Shown piece after piece: positions 1-6,171 of a stretch of 8,670 nt of DNA. Source of the stretch: Alphaproteobacteria bacterium CG11_big_fil_rev_8_21_14_0_20_44_7. GTDB taxonomy: Bacteria; Pseudomonadota; Alphaproteobacteria; Rickettsiales; 21-14-0-20-44-7. The stretch spans positions 1-8,670 of the forward strand of contig PCXJ01000083.1 in NCBI GenBank assembly GCA_002787615.1, in the 5' to 3' direction. Made by a program: the position numbers and the translations under genes. Position 1 is the stretch's first letter. Every line of letters begins with the position of its first letter. The notes under the pieces are model-generated. The model ran no database searches. It was not told the origin of the DNA and worked only from the letters and a program-made list of their open reading frames with translations.

Positions 1-2
1 CA

Positions 3-572
3 TCATTCGCCTAGGATTTTATCAATGACCGATTTGCCTTCACTACGGCTTTTTGTCGGGATTTCACCTTCTGCCACCGGCTTACCTTCTTTTTTATTCT
101 CGCTGATTCTTTCACGCTCGGCTTCGGCATCCACCAATGTTTTATTGTTATTATCATCGGAAATTGAGCGAATTCTATCTAATAAGTCAGGGTCGCTATC
201 GCCATATTCGCTACGCAGAACTGAGCGAATTTCAGGATTTGCCGACTGTACTTTCATTTTTTGCAAAAGCGCCGATTCCCCTTCACTAGCATCACTATAA
301 ACAGGGTCGCCAATTAAAGAGGATTTCAATTCTTCGCGGGCTTCAGTAGCATACAAAGCCTCAGCACCGGGTTGCGGAGGACGGACTTTGAATTCCGGCG
401 GAATCTCCAATTTGGGCTTACGTTGTACGGCAAATTCATCAGGTGCATCACGGCGCAAGCCAAGCTGTTCCTTAACATCGCCACTACAAGATGCTAGAAG
501 CGGAAGAGAAAGGCACAAGCCTAACATGAGCGCCAAAGATGATATTTTTTTATTTCCGAGTTTTCTATTCAT
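3..572 (-). CDS. BamF-like outer-membrane lipoprotein (DUF3035 family)
   Basis: This 189-aa protein is probably a lipoprotein accessory subunit of the BAM outer-membrane beta-barrel assembly machine. Visible: a basic N-terminus, a hydrophobic stretch at about 11-27, and a lipobox L26-A-S-C29, so Cys29 should be lipidated and the signal peptide removed by signal peptidase II, whose gene lies immediately upstream. Serine at +2 fits outer-membrane sorting. The mature part carries the family hallmark R41-DAPDEFAV-49, followed by PPEFKVRPPQPG at 58-69 and a later ANPEIRSVL segment (111-119). The C-terminal third is highly charged and looks disordered. DUF3035/BamF is known from Alphaproteobacteria. 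The ATG overlaps the lspA stop by 8 nt (ATGAATAG) and has no clear Shine-Dalgarno site, which suggests translational coupling. The stop TGA shares its last A with an ATG at positions 3-1 (TGATG), the likely start of another operon gene outside the window. The role in BAM is inferred from the family. Confidence 0.85.
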   Translation of the reverse strand: MNRKLGNKKISSLALMLGLCLSLPLLASCSGDVKEQLGLRRDAPDEFAVQRKPKLEIPPEFKVRPPQPGAEALYATEAREELKSSLIGDPVYSDASEGESALLQKMKVQSANPEIRSVLRSEYGDSDPDLLDRIRSISDDNNNKTLVDAEAERERISENKKEGKPVAEGEIPTKSRSEGKSVIDKILGE

Positions 573-1080
573 GCTTTTTATTATTATTCAAAAAACTTAC
601 CATCACAAGTATAAAAACACCGATAAAAACACAGGAGTCAGCAATATTAAATGCCGGCCAATGATAATTTCCAATATAGAAATCAAGGAAATCCGCCACT
701 GCGCCATAAATTATGCGGTCAAGTATATTTCCCAGCGCACCGCCGATGATTAGTCCCACCGCGATTGCCTCGGTTTTTATCTCAATCTTTCTGAGCCAGA
801 ATATCATCGCCACAACAATCGCCGAGGTTAGTGCTATCAATGCCCATGCCTGCCCTTCCGAGCATTCACCTTCATTGAATATACCGAAGCTAATTCCGCA
901 ATTCCAAACCATAACGAGGTTGAAAAAACTTGTGACTTCAATCACATGCCCGCCACTTTCCAGCATTGGCTTGCCGCCCAAGAATAGCGCAGGCAGTTTT
1001 ATTTCATATATCACCCAATATTTTGTGATTTGGTCGAGAATTAGGGCTATGCTTGCTGCAATAATACTTCTCTTATACAT
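565..1080 (-). CDS. lspA: Lipoprotein signal peptidase (signal peptidase II)
   Basis: Inner-membrane aspartyl protease that cleaves prolipoprotein signal peptides just before the lipidated cysteine. The 171-aa product (numbered from the ATG at 1080) has about four membrane segments (roughly 6-24, 79-96, 106-121 and 150-164). Conserved blocks are LDQITKYW (15-22), WNCGISFG (59-66), GGALGNILDR (113-122), GAVADF with catalytic Asp130, and WPAFNIADS with catalytic Asp148. Length is normal for the family. Start choice: a longer frame opens at GTG 1086 (173 aa), but AAGGAG at 1086-1091 lies 5 nt before ATG 1080 and would overlap the GTG itself, so ATG is preferred. The gene overlaps the ribF end by 8 nt (ATGTATAA) and the following lipoprotein gene by 8 nt. 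A substrate-type lipoprotein is thus encoded directly downstream of its processing enzyme. In many Proteobacteria ileS lies between ribF and lspA; it is absent here. Confidence 0.96.
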   Translation of the reverse strand: MYKRSIIAASIALILDQITKYWVIYEIKLPALFLGGKPMLESGGHVIEVTSFFNLVMVWNCGISFGIFNEGECSEGQAWALIALTSAIVVAMIFWLRKIEIKTEAIAVGLIIGGALGNILDRIIYGAVADFLDFYIGNYHWPAFNIADSCVFIGVFILVMVSFLNNNKKHE

Positions 1081-1966
1081 TCTCACTCCTTATTATAGCT
1101 TTCGCCGCTTCAGCATCTTTGCCGATTTGTTCTTTCAACGCCTCGATATTCTCAAAATGCTTTTCCTCACGTATAAAAGCAAGCAAATTCACTCGCAAAT
1201 CCTGGCCATATATATTTTCGGCAAAATCGAAGATATGCACTTCCAGCAATTCCGTTTTGCCGTCAATTGTCGGACGCAACCCAAAATTTGCCACGCCTGC
1301 ACCAAAATTTGTTTCAACCGCATATACGCCATATTTCGGGCGCAACATTTGCGCTTTCAATTTTATATTCGCAGTCGGATAGCCCAAGCCTTCGCCCAGC
1401 TTTGCCCCACCAATCACTTTGCCATCTATATAATATATATGTCCGAGCAATTTATTTGCAGCTTCAACATCTCCGCTTTTCAGAGCTTTGCGGATTAAGG
1501 ATGAGGAATAAACTTCACCCGCCTGCGAAATTTCGGTAATTTGCGTATAATTCTCGCCGAGCTTGGCTTTTAATAATCGTTCATCGCCGCTGCGCCCTTT
1601 TCCGAAACCGAAATTTGAACCGGTCACGACATGGCAATTCGCCAGAAAGCGGCTGATGAAATCTTCCGCGCTAATTTCCGCAAAACTGCGATTAAACTTC
1701 ATTATATACACTCTCTCAATCCCCTCGCGCTCCAGCAAGGCGATTTTGGCTTTGAGTGGAGTCAACCTTATCGGTAACTTATCCTTTCGGAATAAATGCA
1801 TAGGATGCGGTTCAAATGTCATCACTGCTGCCGGAACTTGCTTTTCTTTTGCCAATTCAACGGTTTTTTGCACAATCGCCTTATGTCCCAAATGCACGCC
1901 ATCAAAATTACCGAGCGCAATCACGCATTTGTCATTTATCAGTGCCGGGTTAAAAATTATCTGCAT
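1073..1966 (-). CDS. ribF: Bifunctional riboflavin kinase / FAD synthetase
   Basis: Cytoplasmic enzyme that phosphorylates riboflavin to FMN and adenylylates FMN to FAD. The 297-aa product has both domains in the usual order. The N-terminal nucleotidyltransferase domain shows GNFDGVHLGH (19-28), TFEPHP (50-55), VTGSNFGFGKGRSG (114-127) and SSSLIRKAL (154-162). The C-terminal flavokinase domain shows GLGYPTAN (193-200, the Mg/ATP PTAN motif), NFGLRPTIDG (227-236) and LEVHIFDF with the probable catalytic Glu242. Length is close to the family norm of about 310 aa. It is the first gene of the minus-strand operon and overlaps lspA by 8 nt. No Shine-Dalgarno motif lies within about 15 nt of the ATG; the N-terminus nevertheless fits the family, which places GNFDG about 15-20 residues from the start. 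The leader is too short for an FMN riboswitch. Confidence 0.97.
   Translation of the reverse strand: MQIIFNPALINDKCVIALGNFDGVHLGHKAIVQKTVELAKEKQVPAAVMTFEPHPMHLFRKDKLPIRLTPLKAKIALLEREGIERVYIMKFNRSFAEISAEDFISRFLANCHVVTGSNFGFGKGRSGDERLLKAKLGENYTQITEISQAGEVYSSSLIRKALKSGDVEAANKLLGHIYYIDGKVIGGAKLGEGLGYPTANIKLKAQMLRPKYGVYAVETNFGAGVANFGLRPTIDGKTELLEVHIFDFAENIYGQDLRVNLLAFIREEKHFENIEALKEQIGKDAEAAKAIIRSENV
1086..1091 (-). promoter_or_regulatory. Shine-Dalgarno site that sets the lspA start
   Basis: On the minus strand AAGGAG is followed by TGAGA and then ATG at 1080-1078, a 5-nt spacer. The alternative GTG codon (1086-1084) begins on the last G of this motif and so cannot use it. The site lies inside the end of ribF coding sequence region upstream leader of lspA, just before the ribF stop at 1075-1073. 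Confidence 0.75.
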
Positions 1967-1981
1967 AAGTATTTTTTTGAA

Positions 1982-2010
1982 TTGACTTATACAAATTGCT
2001 TTATTATAAG
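1982..2010 (+). promoter_or_regulatory. Sigma70-type promoter for the rpmH operon
   Basis: TTGACT (1982-1987) and TATAAG (2005-2010) are separated by exactly 17 nt; each hexamer matches the housekeeping consensus at 5 of 6 positions. Transcription should begin near 2017, giving a leader of about 55 nt before rpmH. The promoter is expected to drive rpmH and rnpA and, through overlapping genes, at least part of yidD-yidC-engB-argB. Confidence 0.6.
2003..2008 (-). promoter_or_regulatory. Probable -10 element of the ribF operon promoter
   Basis: Read on the minus strand this is a perfect TATAAT, about 37 nt upstream of the ribF ATG. No convincing -35 hexamer is seen 16-18 nt further upstream, so the promoter call rests on the -10 and on its position alone. 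It overlaps the -10 of the opposite rpmH promoter. Confidence 0.4.
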
Positions 2011-2071
2011 GAAACTCCTTTTTTAAGGGCAGTAGAATTAAATATCAGAAAATATTACTTAAGCAGAGATT

Positions 2072-2206
2072 ATGAAAAGAACATTCCAACCGTCAAATTT
2101 AGTTCGCAAACGTCGTCACGGCTTTCGTGCGCGTATGGCTACCAAAGCCGGTAGAGCAGTTCTTAATGCCCGTCGCTCTAGAGGTAGAAAGAAGCTTTCT
2201 GCTTAA
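2072..2206 (+). CDS. rpmH: 50S ribosomal protein L34
   Basis: A 44-codon gene encoding the small, very basic large-subunit ribosomal protein L34. The translation starts MKRTFQPSNLVRKRRHGFRA and ends RRSRGRKKLSA, matching the universal L34 pattern (MKRTxQPSxxxRKRxHGFRxRMxTxxGRxVLxxRRxKGRxxLxA) along its full length; 44 aa is the typical bacterial size. The codons upstream of the ATG hold only a weak purine-rich site (AGAGA). It is first in the plus-strand operon, 22 nt ahead of rnpA, the conserved rpmH-rnpA pairing found across bacteria. It sits behind the 1982-2010 promoter. Confidence 0.98.
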   Translation: MKRTFQPSNLVRKRRHGFRARMATKAGRAVLNARRSRGRKKLSA

Positions 2207-2216
2207 AGATTTATCC

Positions 2217-2221
2217 GGAAG
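2217..2221 (+). promoter_or_regulatory. Shine-Dalgarno site that sets the rnpA start
   Basis: GGAAG ends 7 nt before ATG 2229. It lies in the 22-nt gap after the rpmH stop and supports starting rnpA at 2229 rather than at the in-frame ATG 2127 inside rpmH. Confidence 0.6.
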
Positions 2222-2228
2222 CACATTG

Positions 2229-2567
2229 ATGCTAACCACCATCCGCAAACGCTCAGAATTCCTAAATTGCGCTGCAATCGGCCAAAAATGGCACACTAAA
2301 ACCCTCATTATATATATATGCCCAAATTCGCTGGAAGAAATCCGCATCGGCTATACGGTTTCCAAAAAAGTTTCAAAACTCGCCGTTGACCGCAATAAAG
2401 TCAAAAGGCGTTTGCGGGCAATCGCGCGGGAAGTCTTGCCCGAAAACGGAAAAAACGGGCATGATTATGTGATTATTGCTAAATTCCCTGCATTGAGCAG
2501 AAAATTCTCAGATTTGCGGGAAGATTTCAAATATGCGCTCAGAAAAATCGAAGGGCAGAAATCTTGA
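2229..2567 (+). CDS. rnpA: Ribonuclease P protein component
   Basis: Basic protein subunit of RNase P, which helps the catalytic RNA bind precursor tRNAs and trim their 5' leaders. The 112-aa product shows the family core: IRKRSEF at the N-terminus (R6 and F11 region), RIGYTVSKKVSKLAV (39-53), and the RNR signature DRNKVKRRLR (54-63) that contacts the P RNA, then HDYVIIAK (78-85). Length is typical (110-130 aa). The reading frame is open back to an ATG at 2127 within rpmH, which would add 34 residues, but the GGAAG site and the family N-terminus favour 2229. The end overlaps yidD by 4 nt (TTGA). Confidence 0.95.
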   Translation: MLTTIRKRSEFLNCAAIGQKWHTKTLIIYICPNSLEEIRIGYTVSKKVSKLAVDRNKVKRRLRAIAREVLPENGKNGHDYVIIAKFPALSRKFSDLREDFKYALRKIEGQKS

Positions 2568-2779
2568 AAAAAATAGCCACAACCATTCTGCGCTTCTATA
2601 AATATATTATCTCGCCGTTTTTAGGCTATAACTGCCGCTTCCACCCTAGCTGTTCGGAATATACGGAAGAGGCAATTAACAAGCATGGAGTCCTTAAAGG
2701 CGGCTGGCTGGGGTTCAAACGCATATGCCGCTGCCATCCGTTTGGCAAATCAGGAATTGACAACGTGCCCGAAAAATAA
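2564..2779 (+). CDS. yidD: Membrane protein insertion efficiency factor YidD
   Basis: Small peripheral membrane protein of 71 aa that assists YidC-dependent insertion of inner-membrane proteins. The N-terminal amphipathic helix (ILRFYKYIISPFLG, 8-21) is followed by the conserved block NCRFHPSCSEY (23-33) and by KGGWLGFKRICRCHPF (45-60), including four cysteines (24, 30, 55, 57) typical of the family; length is normal. The start is TTG at 2564, fused to the rnpA stop as TTGA, with AGGG at 2552-2555 eight nt upstream. The order rnpA-yidD-yidC is conserved in many Gram-negative bacteria, so shared function with yidC is supported by context. Confidence 0.95.
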   Translation: MKKIATTILRFYKYIISPFLGYNCRFHPSCSEYTEEAINKHGVLKGGWLGFKRICRCHPFGKSGIDNVPEK

Positions 2780-2812
2780 TATCCCCATGACACAAAAATT
2801 ATTAGGAAGATA

Positions 2813-4606
2813 ATGAGCCCGTATAGCCCACAAAAACATGATAAAGAACATCACCGCAATATGATTGTGGCATTAATACTTGCCGGACTTGTTATGTTTG
2901 CATGGGAAATCTTTTATAATATGCCGATGCGCCAAGCGCGTGAAGCAGCACAGGCTGAGCAATCACGCCTAAAAGCCGAGCAACTCAAAAACTCTCCTGC
3001 TGCAAAAGCTGATAATTTCGGTGGGATTGATATTGAAGATTCGTACAATCTGAGCACGGATGATATCCAGATTAAACAACTTCCACCACGAAATGAAGTC
3101 TTACGTCAAGCGCCACGCGTTAAAATCAATAATGGACGAATTCATGGCTCAATCAGCCTGAAAGGCGCGAGAATTGATGACGTTACTCTTGCCGATTATA
3201 AGCAAACAATTGAGAAAAACAGTCCGGAAGTCATTTTGATGTCACCCGCCGGAAGTCAGGATGCGAATTTTATTGAGCTAAACTGGATTGCCGAAAAGAA
3301 GAGCACCAAAATCCCTAAGCCCGATACATTATGGGAAATTGCCAACGGCAATATACTAACCGAAAACTCCCCCATAACTTTGCGCTGGGATAACGGTGAA
3401 GGCCTAATATTCTATATAACCTACTCTCTTGATAAGAATTACATGTTCTCCGCCGAACAAAGCATTGAAAATTACGGCAACGACACTTTGGTATTCTTCC
3501 CATATGGCTTAATCAGCAAATCCAAAATTATTGATAATGGCAAAGCACCCTTAGGAATCTTACATACAGGCGCTATCGGCGTTATAAATGATAAGTTGGA
3601 AGAAGTTGATTATGACGATTTGCGTGAGGATAAAAATTATCAATATGACGAATCGAATGGCTGGATTGGGATTACCGATAAATATTGGTTTAAGGCGCTG
3701 CTCCCACAAAATAACGAGAAATTCAAATCTAATTTCCGCTATTCCAACGCTAGCGGTACAGAAAAATTTCAGGTTGATTATCTGGGCGAAGGCAAATATC
3801 TCAGCCCAGGTCAGAAAATCTCCTATTCAGCAAATATCTTTGCCGGAGCAAAAGAATTGGCATTGCTGGAAAGCTATGAAGAAAAATATAATGCCAGACT
3901 TTTTGACCGCGCCATTGATTTCGGCTTTTTATATTTCCTAACCAAGCCGCTTTCTCACCTCCTAAAATTCTTCTATAATCTTGTCGGCAATTTTGGCATA
4001 GCCATCATCTTGCTCACCTTCTGCGTGAAGCTTGCCCTCTTCCCAATTGCCCGCAAAGGCTATATCTCCATGGGCAGGCTCAAAGAGCTTGGCCCAAAAA
4101 TGAAGGATTTAAAAGACCGCCATAAAGATGATAAGGCCGGAATGAATCAGGCATTAATGCAGCTTTATCGTGATGAGAAGGTGAATCCTGCCTCTGGTTG
4201 CTTGCCGATTTTGCTGCAAATCCCAATCTTTTTTGCATTATATAAAGTCCTGTTCATCAGCCTTGAGATGCGCCACGCTCCGTTCTTCGGCTGGATTCAG
4301 GATTTATCCGCGCCAGACCCAACTAGCTTCTGGAATCTGTTCGGATTGCTACCATTCGACGGGCCGGCTTTCCTCACTATCGGAGTTTGGCCAATCGCTA
4401 TGGCTTTCACTATGTTCTTGCAACAACTGGTCAGCCCTGCACCAACCGACCCAATGCAGGCAAAGGTCATGCGCTTTTTGCCACTTCTTTTCCTCTTTAT
4501 GTTCTATAGCTTTCCGGCTGGTTTGATTATCTATTGGACATTCAGTAACTTGCTGACATTTTCTCAGCAATTTTATTTCACCAGAAGGCATCCGCGCGAC
4601 AAGTGA
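2813..4606 (+). CDS. yidC: Membrane protein insertase YidC
   Basis: Inner-membrane insertase of the YidC/Oxa1/Alb3 family, working alone or with SecYEG. The 597-aa protein has the Gram-negative plan: one N-terminal membrane helix (about 17-35), a large periplasmic beta-rich domain (about 40-360, with the typical GWIGITDKYW at 283-292), then the five-helix insertase core from about 365. Core landmarks are CVKLALFPIARKGYISM (404-420), where Lys406 aligns with the groove arginine of the E. coli protein, NPASGCLPILLQIPIFFALY (458-477) and SFPAGLIIYWTFSNLL (566-581). AGGAAG at 2803-2808 sits 4 nt before the ATG. The ATG also overlaps the stop of an eight-codon mini-frame (TAATG). The 3' end overlaps engB by 4 nt (GTGA). 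The C-terminal tail after the last helix is short and basic. Confidence 0.97.
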   Translation: MSPYSPQKHDKEHHRNMIVALILAGLVMFAWEIFYNMPMRQAREAAQAEQSRLKAEQLKNSPAAKADNFGGIDIEDSYNLSTDDIQIKQLPPRNEVLRQAPRVKINNGRIHGSISLKGARIDDVTLADYKQTIEKNSPEVILMSPAGSQDANFIELNWIAEKKSTKIPKPDTLWEIANGNILTENSPITLRWDNGEGLIFYITYSLDKNYMFSAEQSIENYGNDTLVFFPYGLISKSKIIDNGKAPLGILHTGAIGVINDKLEEVDYDDLREDKNYQYDESNGWIGITDKYWFKALLPQNNEKFKSNFRYSNASGTEKFQVDYLGEGKYLSPGQKISYSANIFAGAKELALLESYEEKYNARLFDRAIDFGFLYFLTKPLSHLLKFFYNLVGNFGIAIILLTFCVKLALFPIARKGYISMGRLKELGPKMKDLKDRHKDDKAGMNQALMQLYRDEKVNPASGCLPILLQIPIFFALYKVLFISLEMRHAPFFGWIQDLSAPDPTSFWNLFGLLPFDGPAFLTIGVWPIAMAFTMFLQQLVSPAPTDPMQAKVMRFLPLLFLFMFYSFPAGLIIYWTFSNLLTFSQQFYFTRRHPRDK

Positions 4607-5241
4607 CAGAATCCACAGAAACGGAGTTTACGCAAAAAGAACTAAGCGCAGGAAAATCCATTTTCGCGAAAAATTGTGACTTCATTTATGGCGCAACTTC
4701 GCTCTCACACTTGCCCGATGACGTGCTTCCCGAAATCGCTTTTGCCGGACGCTCTAATGTCGGTAAATCCAGCCTCATAAATGCACTAACCGGACGCAAA
4801 GCCCTTGCCCGCACCTCACAAACGCCGGGGCGCACCCAGCAAATCAATTTCTTCAATCTTGACAATCAACTGCTTTTGGTCGATTTGCCGGGTTATGGCT
4901 ATGCAAAAGCCTCACGCGCTAAAATCAAAACATGGAATAAATTCGTCAATTCATACCTAAAAGGCCGCGCCAGCCTGCGCCGAGTTTTTATTCTGATTGA
5001 TTCCCGCCACGGGTTGAAGCCTGTAGACATAGAAACTATGGAAATGCTGGATGAAGCGGCGGTGAGCTATCAAATTGTACTGACCAAGAGCGACAAAGAA
5101 AAAGAGCCGGAAAAACAACTGCAAAATCTAGCTTTCAACAAGCATGCCGCGCTTATTCCTAAAATTATTACTACCTCTTCGCTCAAGAAAAATGGTATAA
5201 ATGAGTTGCAAGCTTTGATTGCAAAGATTACAACAACTTAA
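4603..5241 (+). CDS. engB: Ribosome biogenesis GTP-binding protein EngB (YihA/YsxC)
   Basis: TRAFAC-class GTPase needed for late 50S ribosomal subunit assembly. The 212-aa product carries all G motifs: G1 GRSNVGKSS (49-57), G2 PGRTQ with Thr78, G3 DLPGYG (94-99), G4 TKSD (161-164) and G5 TSS (191-193), plus the family segment LIDSRHGLKPVD (131-142). The start is GTG at 4603, overlapping the yidC stop as GTGA with no Shine-Dalgarno motif, so translation is probably coupled to yidC. No in-frame ATG occurs before the G1 motif. Position between yidC and argB is the usual alphaproteobacterial arrangement. Confidence 0.96.
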   Translation: MTESTETEFTQKELSAGKSIFAKNCDFIYGATSLSHLPDDVLPEIAFAGRSNVGKSSLINALTGRKALARTSQTPGRTQQINFFNLDNQLLLVDLPGYGYAKASRAKIKTWNKFVNSYLKGRASLRRVFILIDSRHGLKPVDIETMEMLDEAAVSYQIVLTKSDKEKEPEKQLQNLAFNKHAALIPKIITTSSLKKNGINELQALIAKITTT

Positions 5242-5259
5242 AACCTAACAAAATTTATT

Positions 5260-6171
5260 ATGAAAAAAGATAGTAAACCGATTAGCGAAATTGACCCAAA
5301 ATGGCTGGAAATAGCTTCTACCCTTTCCGAAGCCCTGCCCTATATGAAGAGATTTGCGGGCGAAACCTTCGTCATAAAATATGGTGGCTCAGCGATGGGC
5401 GATGCTGGCTTGGCGAAGAAATTCGCACGTGATGTGGTTTTGCTCAAGCAAGTTGGTATTAATCCCGTAATCGTTCATGGCGGCGGGCCACAAATCAGCG
5501 CGATGCTGGACAAACTCAAAATCCAGAGCGAATTTATTGATGGATTGCGCGTGACTGATGAAGCCACGGTGGAAATTGTCGAAATGGTGTTAAGCGGCGC
5601 TATAAACAAGCAAATTGTGCAGGAAATAAATGCGGCAGGCGGCTTGGCAGCAGGGCTTTCCGGCAAAGATGGCAATATGATTTCTGCCAGGAAATTACGG
5701 CGCACCAAAAAAGATCCGGATTCTAATATTGAGAAAATCCTCGACTTGGGCTTTGTTGGTGAACCCACAGCTATCGACCCTGAAATCCTTATGAGTTTTG
5801 AAGAATCGCACATTATTCCCGTAATCGCACCAATCGGCGTGGGTGAAAATGGCGAAACCTATAATATCAATGCCGATACGGCAGCAGGCGCAATCGCCGC
5901 AGCTTTGGCCGCCAGCAAGCTCATTACATTAACAGACGTTCCGGGCGTGCTTAAGGCAGACGGCAAATTAATCAGCAAAATGTCGATTGATGAAGCCTAT
6001 GAAAATATCGCACGCGGCGTGATAACCGGCGGGATGATACCGAAAGTAGAAACCTGCATAACCGCTCTTGAACGCAATGTTGAGAACGCGCATATCCTCG
6101 ATGGCAGAGTTCCGCATGTGCTGATTCTGGAAGTTTTCACCAAGCACGGCACCGGCACAATGATTTATTAA
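5260..6171 (+). CDS. argB: Acetylglutamate kinase
   Basis: Cytoplasmic amino acid kinase that phosphorylates N-acetyl-L-glutamate, the second step of the acetylated arginine pathway. The 303-aa product contains KYGGSAM (40-46, phosphate-binding Lys40), HGGGPQI (73-79), GLRVTD (95-100), GLSGKDGNMI (132-141), NINAD (202-206), GGMIPK with Lys262 (257-262) and the terminal HGTGTMIY (296-303). An N-terminal helical extension (WLEIASTLSEALPYMKRF, 15-32) is the feature that links dimers into the hexameric, arginine-inhibited form in other species, so feedback inhibition by arginine is likely (inferred). The gene follows engB by 18 nt; no clear Shine-Dalgarno motif is seen. It is the last gene of the conserved run, and no clear terminator hairpin follows it. 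Confidence 0.97.
   Translation: MKKDSKPISEIDPKWLEIASTLSEALPYMKRFAGETFVIKYGGSAMGDAGLAKKFARDVVLLKQVGINPVIVHGGGPQISAMLDKLKIQSEFIDGLRVTDEATVEIVEMVLSGAINKQIVQEINAAGGLAAGLSGKDGNMISARKLRRTKKDPDSNIEKILDLGFVGEPTAIDPEILMSFEESHIIPVIAPIGVGENGETYNINADTAAGAIAAALAASKLITLTDVPGVLKADGKLISKMSIDEAYENIARGVITGGMIPKVETCITALERNVENAHILDGRVPHVLILEVFTKHGTGTMIY

Noticed and set aside
713..1498. A 261-codon plus-strand frame opposite lspA and ribF.
   Set aside because: It is wholly antisense to two well-conserved genes, its translation resembles no family, and no RBS is seen.
1988..1996. TTATACAAA resembles a DnaA box (TTATNCACA), and the rpmH-rnpA region is near oriC in many bacteria.
   Set aside because: One mismatched copy only, no box cluster and no dnaA or dnaN nearby; not evidence of an origin.
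1967..2071. Possible FMN riboswitch upstream of ribF.
   Set aside because: The likely leader is only about 30 nt and the whole gap is 105 nt, with none of the conserved RFN helices.
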